64,000 bases of DNA from Bacteroidales bacterium (GTDB lineage: Bacteria; Bacteroidota; Bacteroidia; Bacteroidales; Paludibacteraceae): contig SUXE01000013.1 in assembly GCA_015061115.1 (NCBI GenBank), forward strand, positions 1-64,000, given 5' to 3'. The notes under the pieces are model-generated. The model made no database searches. It was not told where the DNA came from and saw nothing but the letters and a program-made list of their open reading frames with translations. Position numbers and translations under genes: made by a program. Of the stretch, positions 24,845 through 33,513 are shown piece by piece. Within the stretch, counting starts at the first letter, position 1; every line of letters begins with the position of its first letter.

Positions 24845-27800
24845 TTATTCCTCCTCTTTCCTACGTTTACGGATGAGCAAGACAAATACTATACCTGCCG
24901 CCACAACAATGGCAAGCACAACAGATGTGTTCACAAAAGTACTTGTAGAATCGGGGACATCCGTGATTGTCTGCTTCTTCATCACCGTACCCACTTTATT
25001 ATCTTCCTTACTATCCATCTGTGCTCGCATTCTCGCCTCAGCCTCAGCATGCAAGTCGTTTTCAAGCTTCTGAAGTTCTTTAAGTTTATCTGGTGAAGTC
25101 TTCCACAAACCTTTTTGAATGGTCTGCACCATAGTATGGGCCATCTGCTCCATCGCCGCAGGATTCTTCTCATGCAAGAATTTGTTCACGCCAAGGTTCA
25201 TCCGATCCATAATATAGATATCATATATCTGCTCCCATAATTGATTGTCAATTGCCGCTGGCTTCATCACATTCCATCCATATGTGTTCTGAATCACCTC
25301 TGCAAACTCGCCTGCCTCGTTGGCTCCACCCTTCATCTTCTCTTTAATGTACGTAGGATTTAAAATGGTTGAACGGCTCTCCACACCTATCGCCTCCTTA
25401 ATTTCCTGCATACGGTTGTTGCTACGGTTACGATAATCAGCAAAATAAGCATCCGGATCCTTTCCTGTCACATGACGTACAGCAAGGTTCATTCCCCCCA
25501 TAAACTCATACACATGGTCAAGCGATAAAGCGCCCCAAGTGTTGGATTGACGAGGCTGAACCACAGCATCCGTATGCGTAAGAGCAGCTTTGAATGCCAC
25601 TTTCGACGCTCTTTCCCAATACTCTTCCGATCCATAGAATGCCGACATATTATTGATATACGTGTCTGCCACCTCATCTTCACTCTTCCAACTGTCTCCC
25701 TTTTGCACCATCTGCTGTATGCCAGTGCCATAACCACCGTTCAGTCCACCGAAGATTCGGAAAGTAGACATCTCACGCGCATCTTTTGGAGAGACTCCTG
25801 ATTCAATGAGAGTGCGTTCTGATTCATTCACACCCTCCTTGACTAAGTTTGGAAAATCGTCATCTTTAGCCTCCGCAGCCATCTGCACAGCACGATTGAT
25901 AAGATACAAACGAGATGCCGCAAGATCACGGAATTGTCCTGATGTCTGTATCACCACATCAATACGAGGACGACCAAGTTCTTTGACTGGTATAAGGCGA
26001 ATATCTGTCACTCTTCCGAAAACATCACGTAATGGCTCCACACCAAGGAGATAAAATGCCTGAGCCATTGTTTTGCCTCCCGTCTCAATAAATTCAGACG
26101 ACCAAAATGTAAAACTTACTTTACGAGGAATGGAATCGTGATGACGGTCTTTATACATCTTTATAGTATTATCAGCCAACATCTTGCCTTTTTCCCATGC
26201 ACTTTCAGTTGGGGTTGTCTCAGCATTCACACCATAAAGATTTCGTCCTGTCGGCAAGGCACGAGGATTCGCAATCACATCACCTCCGCTGCTTGGTTTG
26301 GTATATCCACCATTTAACGCATTCATCATAGATGAGAGTTCACACTGGGGTGATTCGATCAGCATCTGTTTATAACGAGTCACATTCTTCAATGTCTGCT
26401 CCACCTCAATAATAGCATCTGCAAGATATGTCTCCTCACGCGTATATGTCTTCTTCATAGCCGCCATCTGAGCCATCATATTGCTCACCTTATCCGTGCC
26501 ACTGCCCTTGCCTCCTAATCCCATAGCGGCAGCCATCTTTTTCAACGCTTCAGGAGAAGCACCGGCCATCTTGGCCATCTGCAAAGCCTTGCGAGGATCC
26601 ATGCCTGTAGCTGACGGATGATGTGAATGATGGTTTGATTCAGCGGAATGTTTTGTAGAATCAATTTTTAATTTTTCATTTTTAGCTTTTAATTTGCTTC
26701 CGCCTCCCATCATCATACTCATCATATCTCCTGCTCCATTTTTTGAGGCTTCAATTTCCCTTGCTTTATCAAGCTGAGCCTGTGATATACCAGCGATCTG
26801 ACATATGGACGCATCTGTCACAGGTGTCGTATTATTGATAAGTTTGGCGACAAGAGCCTTTGCTGGCACGATATATCTGGATGTGAACAATGCCTTATGC
26901 TGCTCTGTATCCACTTTTGCACGGTTAAGCTGTTTGTCGAGATGAAACAATCCATACGCTATCGGATCAGTAGCCATAGCATAGACGGACGTCTCTATTC
27001 TCGCCTGCTCATAAGGGACACCAAGCGTGTAGAGTTGACCCACAATCTTCTCATTGGCAATCTCTTCTCCAAACTGCTCTACTTTTGCGATTTCTGTTTC
27101 GGTCCATGGTTGAGTGAGTAAAGAATCTAGTCCAAGATCACGATGTATGCCCATATCCACAGCAAGTTTCTTGACGGCGATTGAAGTCGTATTATTTGGA
27201 TTTTTCTCGTAAGCAGAAATAGCATCGGTAAGTTTCCTATATACACCATGCAAATTACTCTCAAGGAACGGAGGCGTGATATGACTCTGAATACCTGCAT
27301 ATGTTCTGCGTTTTGCAATAAGAGCCTCTCCCACATTACCAATAGTATAGATATAGTAATGAGGTATGGTGCCGACGAGTTTGTCTGGCCAATCAGTATC
27401 AGACAGTGCCACCTGTTTACGTGGAGTATATTCAAGTCCGCCATGAGTGCCGAAATGGATCATAGCATCAGCCTTAAACTCATTCTGAATCCAATAATAA
27501 GCATTCTGGAATTCCTTCACAGGATCCTTATCCGTACCATGGACAATCTGAAAAGTGTTGTCGCCATGGCCGGCAAGAGGTTGTGGCAAAAGAGCGATAT
27601 TGCCAAGTCGCACCTTTACGACAGTATCAGGATTCTCGTCGAGGACAGACAAATCAGATATTGGGCTACCTTCTTTTTGAAGAAGTTCAGCCAGTTTCTC
27701 ACTGTTTTCAGGAAGTCCACTCACGTTATATCCTTCATGACGCATTTTATCAAGCAAATTGTAGAGCGACGGTACTACAGCAAGGCCAGACGCAGTAAGA

Positions 27801-28945
27801 GACTGCTCCCCAGGTCCTTTGAAATAAACAATAGCCACACGTTTATCTTTATTAGGAATATGCTGGAGCGAGATATAGTTATTGACAGCACTTACAAATT
27901 TGTCCAGTCTTTCAGGAATCGTATATTGCTCATGAATACCCTCATCATTGATACGATGCGCAAAAAGGACATACGGACGTATACTGCCATCCAATTCCGG
28001 CACAACAATACTCTGACTCATAAAGCCACCCGACATACCATGCTTATCCTCCTTCCACTCTGATGTCAAACGATTCACATTAAGTGTATTGAAAAGAAGT
28101 ATATTCTGTTCGCTGAGCCATGTAACAACTTTATCTCCCAACCTACCATGAGCAAGATTGATAACAGCATTAAAACGCATATTCGGTCGAATTATCGAGA
28201 TTGAGTCTATGAATTTGCCAAGGCTCTGGCTTACACGATACACTGTATTGCCACTTTTCTCTAAAGCAACGACAAGATCGTCAGAATCACCCATCATACC
28301 TGTCACAATAACATTAGGAGCATCACTTTTCATCAACCCATGATCCCGAAGATATGACTCATACTTCTCAATGTCATTGAAATATACATTTTCATCATTA
28401 GGATGCTCCACGTTAGGATGCGAAAACAGACCTTCATGTGCAGGCAAGACCTCTGTCACCTCACCTTTGAATATGATCTTCCCATCAACATTCTGACGGA
28501 TATAATTTAACATAGAGCGATAGTTTTGACGAGTGGCTCCACGTAAATAGGCATTGAGAGTGTCTGCGGTCAGGCTATCCACACTGACAATATAGTTGTC
28601 TGGATTAACAGCCATACTGGTCAATATATTGGTGCCAGTCCAACCTGCCATTTGTATTTTATCACGCTGTTCTTCCGTGAGACGAATACCCATAGCATTC
28701 ATGAATACCATATCATAATCATCTATGTCGTCAAGGCAATCTATCTGCAATTCTTCGACACTTATAAACGGATTATCATTTGCCTTGTTTATCTCACCGA
28801 GCGTCGTGACCTGATAATTGATAAATGCGACACGCGTGCGTGAAAACCACTTGTGCCATACAAAAACAATTGCAGCAATCGCCAAAAGAGCGATCACCAC
28901 AATACCTATGTATTTCCAGATATATTTTGCTTTCTCTGAAACCAT
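24845..28945 (-). CDS. hmuS: HmuS: membrane-anchored CobN/magnesium-chelatase-like protein
   Basis: This 1366-residue protein has the CobN fold, with stretches such as IHFGTHGGLEYTPRKQVALSD, SFTFWSSEFIETGGKTMAQ and GGLNGGYGTGIQQMV. Unlike cytoplasmic cobaltochelatase, it has a transmembrane helix at each end (residues about 7-29 and 1335-1358), so the body is probably periplasmic. In Bacteroides the equivalent HmuS has been linked to removal of iron from haem; haem as substrate here is inferred from that and from the neighbouring receptor. An insert around residues 730-830 is rich in Met, His and Gly and contains a Lys/Asn-rich run. No CobS/CobT ATPase genes are nearby, which argues against cobalt insertion. 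Confidence 0.85.
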   Translation of the reverse strand: MVSEKAKYIWKYIGIVVIALLAIAAIVFVWHKWFSRTRVAFINYQVTTLGEINKANDNPFISVEELQIDCLDDIDDYDMVFMNAMGIRLTEEQRDKIQMAGWTGTNILTSMAVNPDNYIVSVDSLTADTLNAYLRGATRQNYRSMLNYIRQNVDGKIIFKGEVTEVLPAHEGLFSHPNVEHPNDENVYFNDIEKYESYLRDHGLMKSDAPNVIVTGMMGDSDDLVVALEKSGNTVYRVSQSLGKFIDSISIIRPNMRFNAVINLAHGRLGDKVVTWLSEQNILLFNTLNVNRLTSEWKEDKHGMSGGFMSQSIVVPELDGSIRPYVLFAHRINDEGIHEQYTIPERLDKFVSAVNNYISLQHIPNKDKRVAIVYFKGPGEQSLTASGLAVVPSLYNLLDKMRHEGYNVSGLPENSEKLAELLQKEGSPISDLSVLDENPDTVVKVRLGNIALLPQPLAGHGDNTFQIVHGTDKDPVKEFQNAYYWIQNEFKADAMIHFGTHGGLEYTPRKQVALSDTDWPDKLVGTIPHYYIYTIGNVGEALIAKRRTYAGIQSHITPPFLESNLHGVYRKLTDAISAYEKNPNNTTSIAVKKLAVDMGIHRDLGLDSLLTQPWTETEIAKVEQFGEEIANEKIVGQLYTLGVPYEQARIETSVYAMATDPIAYGLFHLDKQLNRAKVDTEQHKALFTSRYIVPAKALVAKLINNTTPVTDASICQIAGISQAQLDKAREIEASKNGAGDMMSMMMGGGSKLKAKNEKLKIDSTKHSAESNHHSHHPSATGMDPRKALQMAKMAGASPEALKKMAAAMGLGGKGSGTDKVSNMMAQMAAMKKTYTREETYLADAIIEVEQTLKNVTRYKQMLIESPQCELSSMMNALNGGYTKPSSGGDVIANPRALPTGRNLYGVNAETTPTESAWEKGKMLADNTIKMYKDRHHDSIPRKVSFTFWSSEFIETGGKTMAQAFYLLGVEPLRDVFGRVTDIRLIPVKELGRPRIDVVIQTSGQFRDLAASRLYLINRAVQMAAEAKDDDFPNLVKEGVNESERTLIESGVSPKDAREMSTFRIFGGLNGGYGTGIQQMVQKGDSWKSEDEVADTYINNMSAFYGSEEYWERASKVAFKAALTHTDAVVQPRQSNTWGALSLDHVYEFMGGMNLAVRHVTGKDPDAYFADYRNRSNNRMQEIKEAIGVESRSTILNPTYIKEKMKGGANEAGEFAEVIQNTYGWNVMKPAAIDNQLWEQIYDIYIMDRMNLGVNKFLHEKNPAAMEQMAHTMVQTIQKGLWKTSPDKLKELQKLENDLHAEAEARMRAQMDSKEDNKVGTVMKKQTITDVPDSTSTFVNTSVVLAIVVAAGIVFVLLIRKRRKEEE

Positions 28946-28956
28946 CTTCTTTGTTT

Positions 28957-31098
28957 TTAGATTTTTCTGTTCACTAATTTGTCAATATCCAGCGATAAAC
29001 CGACGCTGAAGTTAGAACCCGTTGTCATTGGCGAACAATAATAATAAGCTTTTGGTTTATAATTAAACAGATTGTCGACAGCAAAATTCAGATGCACACC
29101 TTTGTGTATATGCTGCTGCAACATAAGTTTCCAAAGTGTATAACCCTGATCTACATCCTTTCTGCCAGACTGTGGTTTTCCCAAATGTCGACCCGACAAT
29201 ACCACACTGATAGCGTAATTCTTCGTAAACGTATGGTCATAATCCGTACGCCACGTCATTGTATGGGAACGAGGTTGAGTAAATTGAGAATCTATAACAT
29301 TGCCACTTTCATGTAAAAATGAATAATTGTAACGGAATCCTAACCCCATATCCAGACGATATTGTGCGCTGAAATCCAATCCCCACACCTGCACGCCATC
29401 CTCATTCCAGTATAGCGAACTTGTCAACGCCTTATACTCAGTGCCGTCGTCTGCAATAAAAACATATCCATCACCTTCCTCACGAATTCGTTCATCATCA
29501 TAAAGCACCTGATAACCGCCTTCACGATAGGAATCATCCACAACCCAATAACGTCCTACATTTGTTATACGTTTGTCGAAGATATTACAATAGCCCATCA
29601 GAGTCAAATTATATTGGCCATTGAGTATTCCGGCATCAGTTACTTTGTTGTTATGCTCCACAGCCAAATTGAAATTGTTGCTCTTCTCTGGCTCCACATC
29701 TGGATTACCTATAATCATATAACCCATGTTGCCCATATCAAAGTGCATATACATCTCTTTGAGAGACGGTGCTCGGAATCCATTGGCGTAATTTGCACGA
29801 AGAGTGAATTTGTCGAACTTATAGACAGTAGCAAGACGTGCTGTAAACGCCTGTTTGTCTGACGCTGAAAAATGGTCATACCTTACACTTCCAACCACAT
29901 TGAAACGTTTGGTAGGATTATAATCAAACTGTACATATGCATCAATGTTATTTTGCTCATGTGACGCATTGTCAAGAAACTGATACGTATTAAGATAGTC
30001 ATGTAACAGATCAGTGCCTACTGTCAAGACATTCTTTCCAAACGCATTATTATAGAGTGCATGAACTGTATGTTGTGCATTGCGATAGTCGTGATCATGG
30101 GTACGTATACCTTCAGGAGTATAATTCGCTTTATCATATTGGTCATAGGCATACGACACCTCGATATTTCCACCGTTTTTCCAATCATAAAGAGTCTTCA
30201 AGCCACCGCTATATCCATTGAAATGATAGTTGTAAGTTTCTCGTTGACTTTCACGATAGAAATAGCTGCCTCGCGCAATGAATTTAAGAGATTCAGAAGG
30301 GCTGAATTTGAGACGTTCCTTGATATTGAAAGACTCCTGTCCATATAGTTTCTTGACGTTAGACTTATCCTCCTCCACTGTTTTACCAAGCAAAGCGGCA
30401 ATCGCTTTTTCCTCAGAAGTAGGACCCGACGATAGTTTGATAGGATCAATTTTTGTCTGCTGGAAACTGGTCTGCGAATTCCACTTGCCCAAATTGAATG
30501 AAAATCTTACTCCATTTCGCCATTCATCACCCATACTGCAGTAGCGAGAATTCACATTGGCAGTCCATCGCTCCGTCGACTCTCGTGTGAGAATATTAAT
30601 CACACCTCCCACAGCATTTGAACCATATAAAGCGGACGAAGCTCCTTTGACAATCTCTATCCTGCCAACATCATCCAAATTAAGACGATTATAGTCTGTG
30701 TTGTCCATTGTCTCTCCTGCTAAACGCTCTCCGTCGACAAGAAAAAGAACGGCATTTCCTCCGAATCCACTCATGTTAAGAGATGTCTCCTGACTCATAG
30801 CAAAGCCAAACTCCAATCCAGGCAACTCCTGTGTGAGAAGATCCTGAACGTTTGTCGCATCAGCTTTTTTCAAGTCGGCAAGAGGAATGAGACGAGTCAC
30901 TACAGGAACATCCTTCAAAGCCTTTGGCGTATGAGTGGCAGTGACAACCACCTCATCCAGTTGAGTGTCAAACACTGTATTCTCCTGATCTCTTTTCTTA
31001 TTTTCTTCGGATACAGCCTTATTATTATAATCTGTCGCCAATACAACAGAAGTCGTATTGGCGAACAGAAGGATAGATGAGAGAATCTTTTGATTCAT
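28957..31098 (-). CDS. hmuR: HmuR: TonB-dependent haem receptor
   Basis: This 713-residue outer-membrane receptor has a signal peptide, a plug domain (LDEVVVTATHTPKALKDVPV; GASSALYGSNAVGGVINI) and a 22-strand-type barrel. The haem-receptor signature is visible: FRAP, then a histidine in MYMHFDMGNMGYM, then NPDV, matching the YRAP/His/NPDL set of P. gingivalis HmuR. The C-terminus does not end in phenylalanine. It follows the calycin-like lipoprotein by 19 bp and precedes hmuS by 11 bp. Confidence 0.9.
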   Translation of the reverse strand: MNQKILSSILLFANTTSVVLATDYNNKAVSEENKKRDQENTVFDTQLDEVVVTATHTPKALKDVPVVTRLIPLADLKKADATNVQDLLTQELPGLEFGFAMSQETSLNMSGFGGNAVLFLVDGERLAGETMDNTDYNRLNLDDVGRIEIVKGASSALYGSNAVGGVINILTRESTERWTANVNSRYCSMGDEWRNGVRFSFNLGKWNSQTSFQQTKIDPIKLSSGPTSEEKAIAALLGKTVEEDKSNVKKLYGQESFNIKERLKFSPSESLKFIARGSYFYRESQRETYNYHFNGYSGGLKTLYDWKNGGNIEVSYAYDQYDKANYTPEGIRTHDHDYRNAQHTVHALYNNAFGKNVLTVGTDLLHDYLNTYQFLDNASHEQNNIDAYVQFDYNPTKRFNVVGSVRYDHFSASDKQAFTARLATVYKFDKFTLRANYANGFRAPSLKEMYMHFDMGNMGYMIIGNPDVEPEKSNNFNLAVEHNNKVTDAGILNGQYNLTLMGYCNIFDKRITNVGRYWVVDDSYREGGYQVLYDDERIREEGDGYVFIADDGTEYKALTSSLYWNEDGVQVWGLDFSAQYRLDMGLGFRYNYSFLHESGNVIDSQFTQPRSHTMTWRTDYDHTFTKNYAISVVLSGRHLGKPQSGRKDVDQGYTLWKLMLQQHIHKGVHLNFAVDNLFNYKPKAYYYCSPMTTGSNFSVGLSLDIDKLVNRKI

Positions 31099-31117
31099 TT
31101 ATCAAAAAGTTAGATCT

Positions 31118-31621
31118 TTACTTTTCACCTGTAAATGAGAAAACCATTGCCATAGGCATCTTTCCATATTGCAGACTATACGCAACAGAAACCTTGTTGC
31201 CTGTGTTTGCAATCACTACATCAGAGAATTTGTAGGCCTTATCTTCTCCATTCACAACAATAGAGCCCGACACTTCAGATACAGACGCGGATATAACCTC
31301 CACACCTGAAGAAGCAGATGTGCTGACAGATATATTGTCTAATGTAATTGAAGGAAGAGCCATCGCTCCCGAACCATAAGCAGGAGTAGTCATGCTGACG
31401 TGGGTATCGTCAATCTTCTTTATCTCATAAGAGACAGTGTCATTTGATTCTGATCCCATGACTGAAAGAGTCAAAACTCCAGTATAGTTGCCAGCAAGAG
31501 TCTGTGCGGCAGGAGTAACCACTTTGTTGTCATCATCATCGTCATCATCTCCACATGAGGCAAAACTTACACATAGAGCAACTGCGGCAATCATCATTGC
31601 CATAAACTTTTTGATTTTCAT
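31118..31621 (-). CDS. Calycin-like surface lipoprotein at the HmuY position
   Basis: This 167-residue lipoprotein has the lipobox FASCG followed by seven aspartates, an acidic run that in Bacteroidetes directs lipoproteins to the cell surface. The domain begins with LAGNYTGVLTLSV and continues as alternating beta strands, as in calycin-like proteins of this phylum. It occupies the place of the haemophore HmuY at the start of the operon, but does not look like HmuY by eye. It may bind haem and pass it to HmuR; the repeated Met residues near the C-terminus (YGKMPMAMVF) are possible ligands. This function is inferred. Confidence 0.75.
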   Translation of the reverse strand: MKIKKFMAMMIAAVALCVSFASCGDDDDDDDNKVVTPAAQTLAGNYTGVLTLSVMGSESNDTVSYEIKKIDDTHVSMTTPAYGSGAMALPSITLDNISVSTSASSGVEVISASVSEVSGSIVVNGEDKAYKFSDVVIANTGNKVSVAYSLQYGKMPMAMVFSFTGEK

Positions 31622-31906
31622 GTTCTTTAATTATTTAATTTGCTAAATAGTCTCGCTGATCACAAACCATGTATTCCGCACGAAATGCTTATCTCTGATT
31701 TGACGGCGCAAAATTATATATGCTGAAAAACACATAAAATACTCAAACATTATGATTCGGCAGTGACAATATGATGCTCATACCCGAACATCGGTATCAA
31801 TTTAGAAATCAGTAAAAAGAGCTGTAAATCACCTGTTTTAGGTATTGGGTATTCTGTTATCCTCCTCTAATTTTGCATTGTCAAACAATAACAAACAATA
31901 TTTTCT
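31622..31906. promoter_or_regulatory. Divergent control region of the hmu operon and DUF2023-flavodoxin
   Basis: The leftward side has CAAAATTA at 31709-31716, which reads TAATTTTG on the minus strand. The rightward side has TAATTTTG at 31868-31875 with TTG (31844-31846) 21 bp upstream, a good match to the -33/-7 pattern. I could not find a convincing Fur palindrome or a cobalamin riboswitch box. Both operons fit an iron-limitation response. Confidence 0.55.
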
Positions 31907-32284
31907 ATGTCAACAGAACAACTTAACAATGTACGCCAGGCTCTTGATATGAAGGTGCTTTTGAACCATATCTACGAATATCAAAAAGGTGTGAGACAAA
32001 TGGTTCTCTTCACATGTAATGCCAAATATGAGGAATTTGCCAAAACTCGTTTGCAGCATCAGAATATAGAATACATCATACAGAAAGCAGGTAATGCGAC
32101 TATCAATATATACTTCGGAAGAAAACAATGTCTTGACGTTATCCGTATGATAGTAGACAAGCCATTATCTCAACTTACTCCTGAGGAAGACTTTATCATT
32201 GGAGCTCTACTCGGATATGATATATGCTGCCAATGTGAGCGTTTCTGTGAAAAGAAACAGCGTCAATTGAAAGAGTATGCATAA
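31907..32284 (+). CDS. DUF2023 family protein
   Basis: This 125-residue protein (VRQALDMKVLLNHIYEYQKG; YFGRKQCLDVIRMI; ALLGYDICCQCERFC) matches the DUF2023 family, which in Bacteroidetes is nearly always encoded beside a flavodoxin. The C-terminal cysteines (DICCQCERFC) could bind a metal. It precedes fldA by 26 bp in the same operon. Its role is not known; a regulator or partner of the flavodoxin is the simplest guess. Confidence 0.8.
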   Translation: MSTEQLNNVRQALDMKVLLNHIYEYQKGVRQMVLFTCNAKYEEFAKTRLQHQNIEYIIQKAGNATINIYFGRKQCLDVIRMIVDKPLSQLTPEEDFIIGALLGYDICCQCERFCEKKQRQLKEYA

Positions 32285-32310
32285 TTGAGTATTTATTAAA
32301 TTTAGATAAA

Positions 32311-32805
32311 ATGAAAAAGACTATTGTAGTTTACGGCAGTTCAACAGGAACATGCGAAGGAATTGCTAATGAAATAGCATCAAAATTGGGTACTGAGGCA
32401 ATCTCAGCGTCTAAACTTTCAGCGGATATAGTTGCTGAGAATGAAAATCTTATCCTCGGCACAAGCACGTGGGGAAGCGGAGAGATTCAGGACGACTGGT
32501 ATGATGGTCTTAAGGCTCTTAAAGGCAGCACTCTAAACGGCAAAACCGTTGCGATTTTCGGATGCGGTGATTCATCAAGCTATTCCGACACTTTTTGTGG
32601 AGGCATGGCTGAAATCTATAACACAGCCAAGGCAGGTGGTGCGAATATTGTAGGTGCGGTAGATGCTTCGGATTATACTTTCGATGATTCAGAGGCTGTA
32701 ATTGAAGGTCAATTTGTCGGTCTTGCTCTCGACAACGACAATGAAGAGTATAAGACTGCTGAGCGTATTGACAAGTGGATCGCAACGATCTCACCTGCAT
32801 TATAA
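32311..32805 (+). CDS. fldA: Long-chain flavodoxin
   Basis: This 164-residue FMN-binding electron carrier has the phosphate loop YGSSTGTCEGIA, the ring-stacking loops STWGSGEIQDDWYDGL and GCGDSSSYSDTFCGGM, and the extra strand of the long-chain class. Flavodoxins replace ferredoxins when iron is short. Divergent placement from the haem-uptake operon fits this. Confidence 0.93.
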   Translation: MKKTIVVYGSSTGTCEGIANEIASKLGTEAISASKLSADIVAENENLILGTSTWGSGEIQDDWYDGLKALKGSTLNGKTVAIFGCGDSSSYSDTFCGGMAEIYNTAKAGGANIVGAVDASDYTFDDSEAVIEGQFVGLALDNDNEEYKTAERIDKWIATISPAL

Positions 32806-32893
32806 ACATTTAACAACAAGCCTTGGAATGCGAAAAATTTATGTAGAATGAATTGATCAAGCCATAATAATGTACGTTTTTTGAATCCTGATG

Positions 32894-32924
32894 TCATTAG
32901 AGTCCCGTAGAGGGACACTAATGA
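32894..32924 (+). terminator. Terminator hairpin after fldA
   Basis: TCATTAG and GTCCC (32894-32906) pair with GGGAC and CTAATGA (32912-32924), one A-A mismatch and a five-base loop. The downstream sequence is T-rich but without a long run. It lies between convergent genes and may serve both. Confidence 0.65.
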
Positions 32925-32965
32925 TATTTGGTTTATATTCAAAATTTCACAATCTTCAAGTCAAA

Positions 32966-33363
32966 CTAATTCACTTTTACAAGTTCAATCTCAAAAATCA
33001 GGGTTGAATTTCCTGGAATATCTGGCGGACATCCTCGTTTTCCATAGCCCAGTTCCGACGGAATATAAATCTCCCACTTGTCTCCTTCGTGCATCTTAGG
33101 AATAGCAATCTGCCAGCCAGTGATCAGTTCACGCAGACGGAAAGCATCCGCATAACCCTGTTTTGTATTATCATCGAACACTTTACCGTTAATCAACGAC
33201 CCACGATAGTAGACCGATACCACAGCAGCTGTTTGGGCTGTCTTCCCGTCTCCCGTCGCAAGCACTTTATAAAAGACTCCTTTAGGAAGAGCTTTCACTT
33301 CCGGATTCTTCGCAATCTCCGTAAGGAATGCCTCATTTTCAATTTATAACTATCTTTTGCCAT
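32966..33363 (-). CDS. FKBP-type peptidyl-prolyl isomerase with a frameshift near the start
   Basis: The main frame (32966-33298 and upstream) encodes a complete FKBP domain: GVFYKVLATGDGK, VSVYYRGSLINGKVFDD, ITGWQIAIPKMHEGDKWEIYIPSELGYG and LIFEIELVKV. The domain speeds prolyl isomerisation. The natural N-terminus MAKDSYKLK starts at 33363 in another frame and joins NEAFLTEIAKNPEVKALPK only if one A is added to the A4 run at 33336-33339 (minus strand). So the gene carries a one-base deletion, or a sequencing error. An ATG at 33298 could still give the domain. Confidence 0.85.
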
Positions 33364-33381
33364 AACACCATTTATTTTCCG

Positions 33382-33389
33382 CAAAGATA
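33382..33389 (-). promoter_or_regulatory. -7 box for the FKBP gene
   Basis: On the minus strand this reads TATCTTTG, matching TAnnTTTG, about 19 bp before the ATG at 33363. Its place supports the upstream start. Confidence 0.45.
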
Positions 33390-33513
33390 GTGGAATAAAA
33401 GACAACAAAAAACATCGTGACTACCAACACGGTAACCACGACGCAAGAAATAGCAATGAAATGTCATCAATGAACTATTTATATGTGCTTATTTACCAGC
33501 ACACAACTGGAAA

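Noticed and set aside
24845-28945. Cobaltochelatase for cobalamin synthesis
   Set aside because: The protein is anchored at both ends in the membrane, no CobS/CobT or other cobalamin genes are near, no cobalamin riboswitch box was seen, and the receptor has haem signatures.
31622-31906. Fur box
   Set aside because: I could find no convincing GATAAT-type palindrome; only iron-related context supports iron control.
32966-33298. Normal short FKBP gene starting at 33298
   Set aside because: The sequence upstream encodes the conserved FKBP N-terminus in a shifted frame, so the gene is longer and frameshifted.
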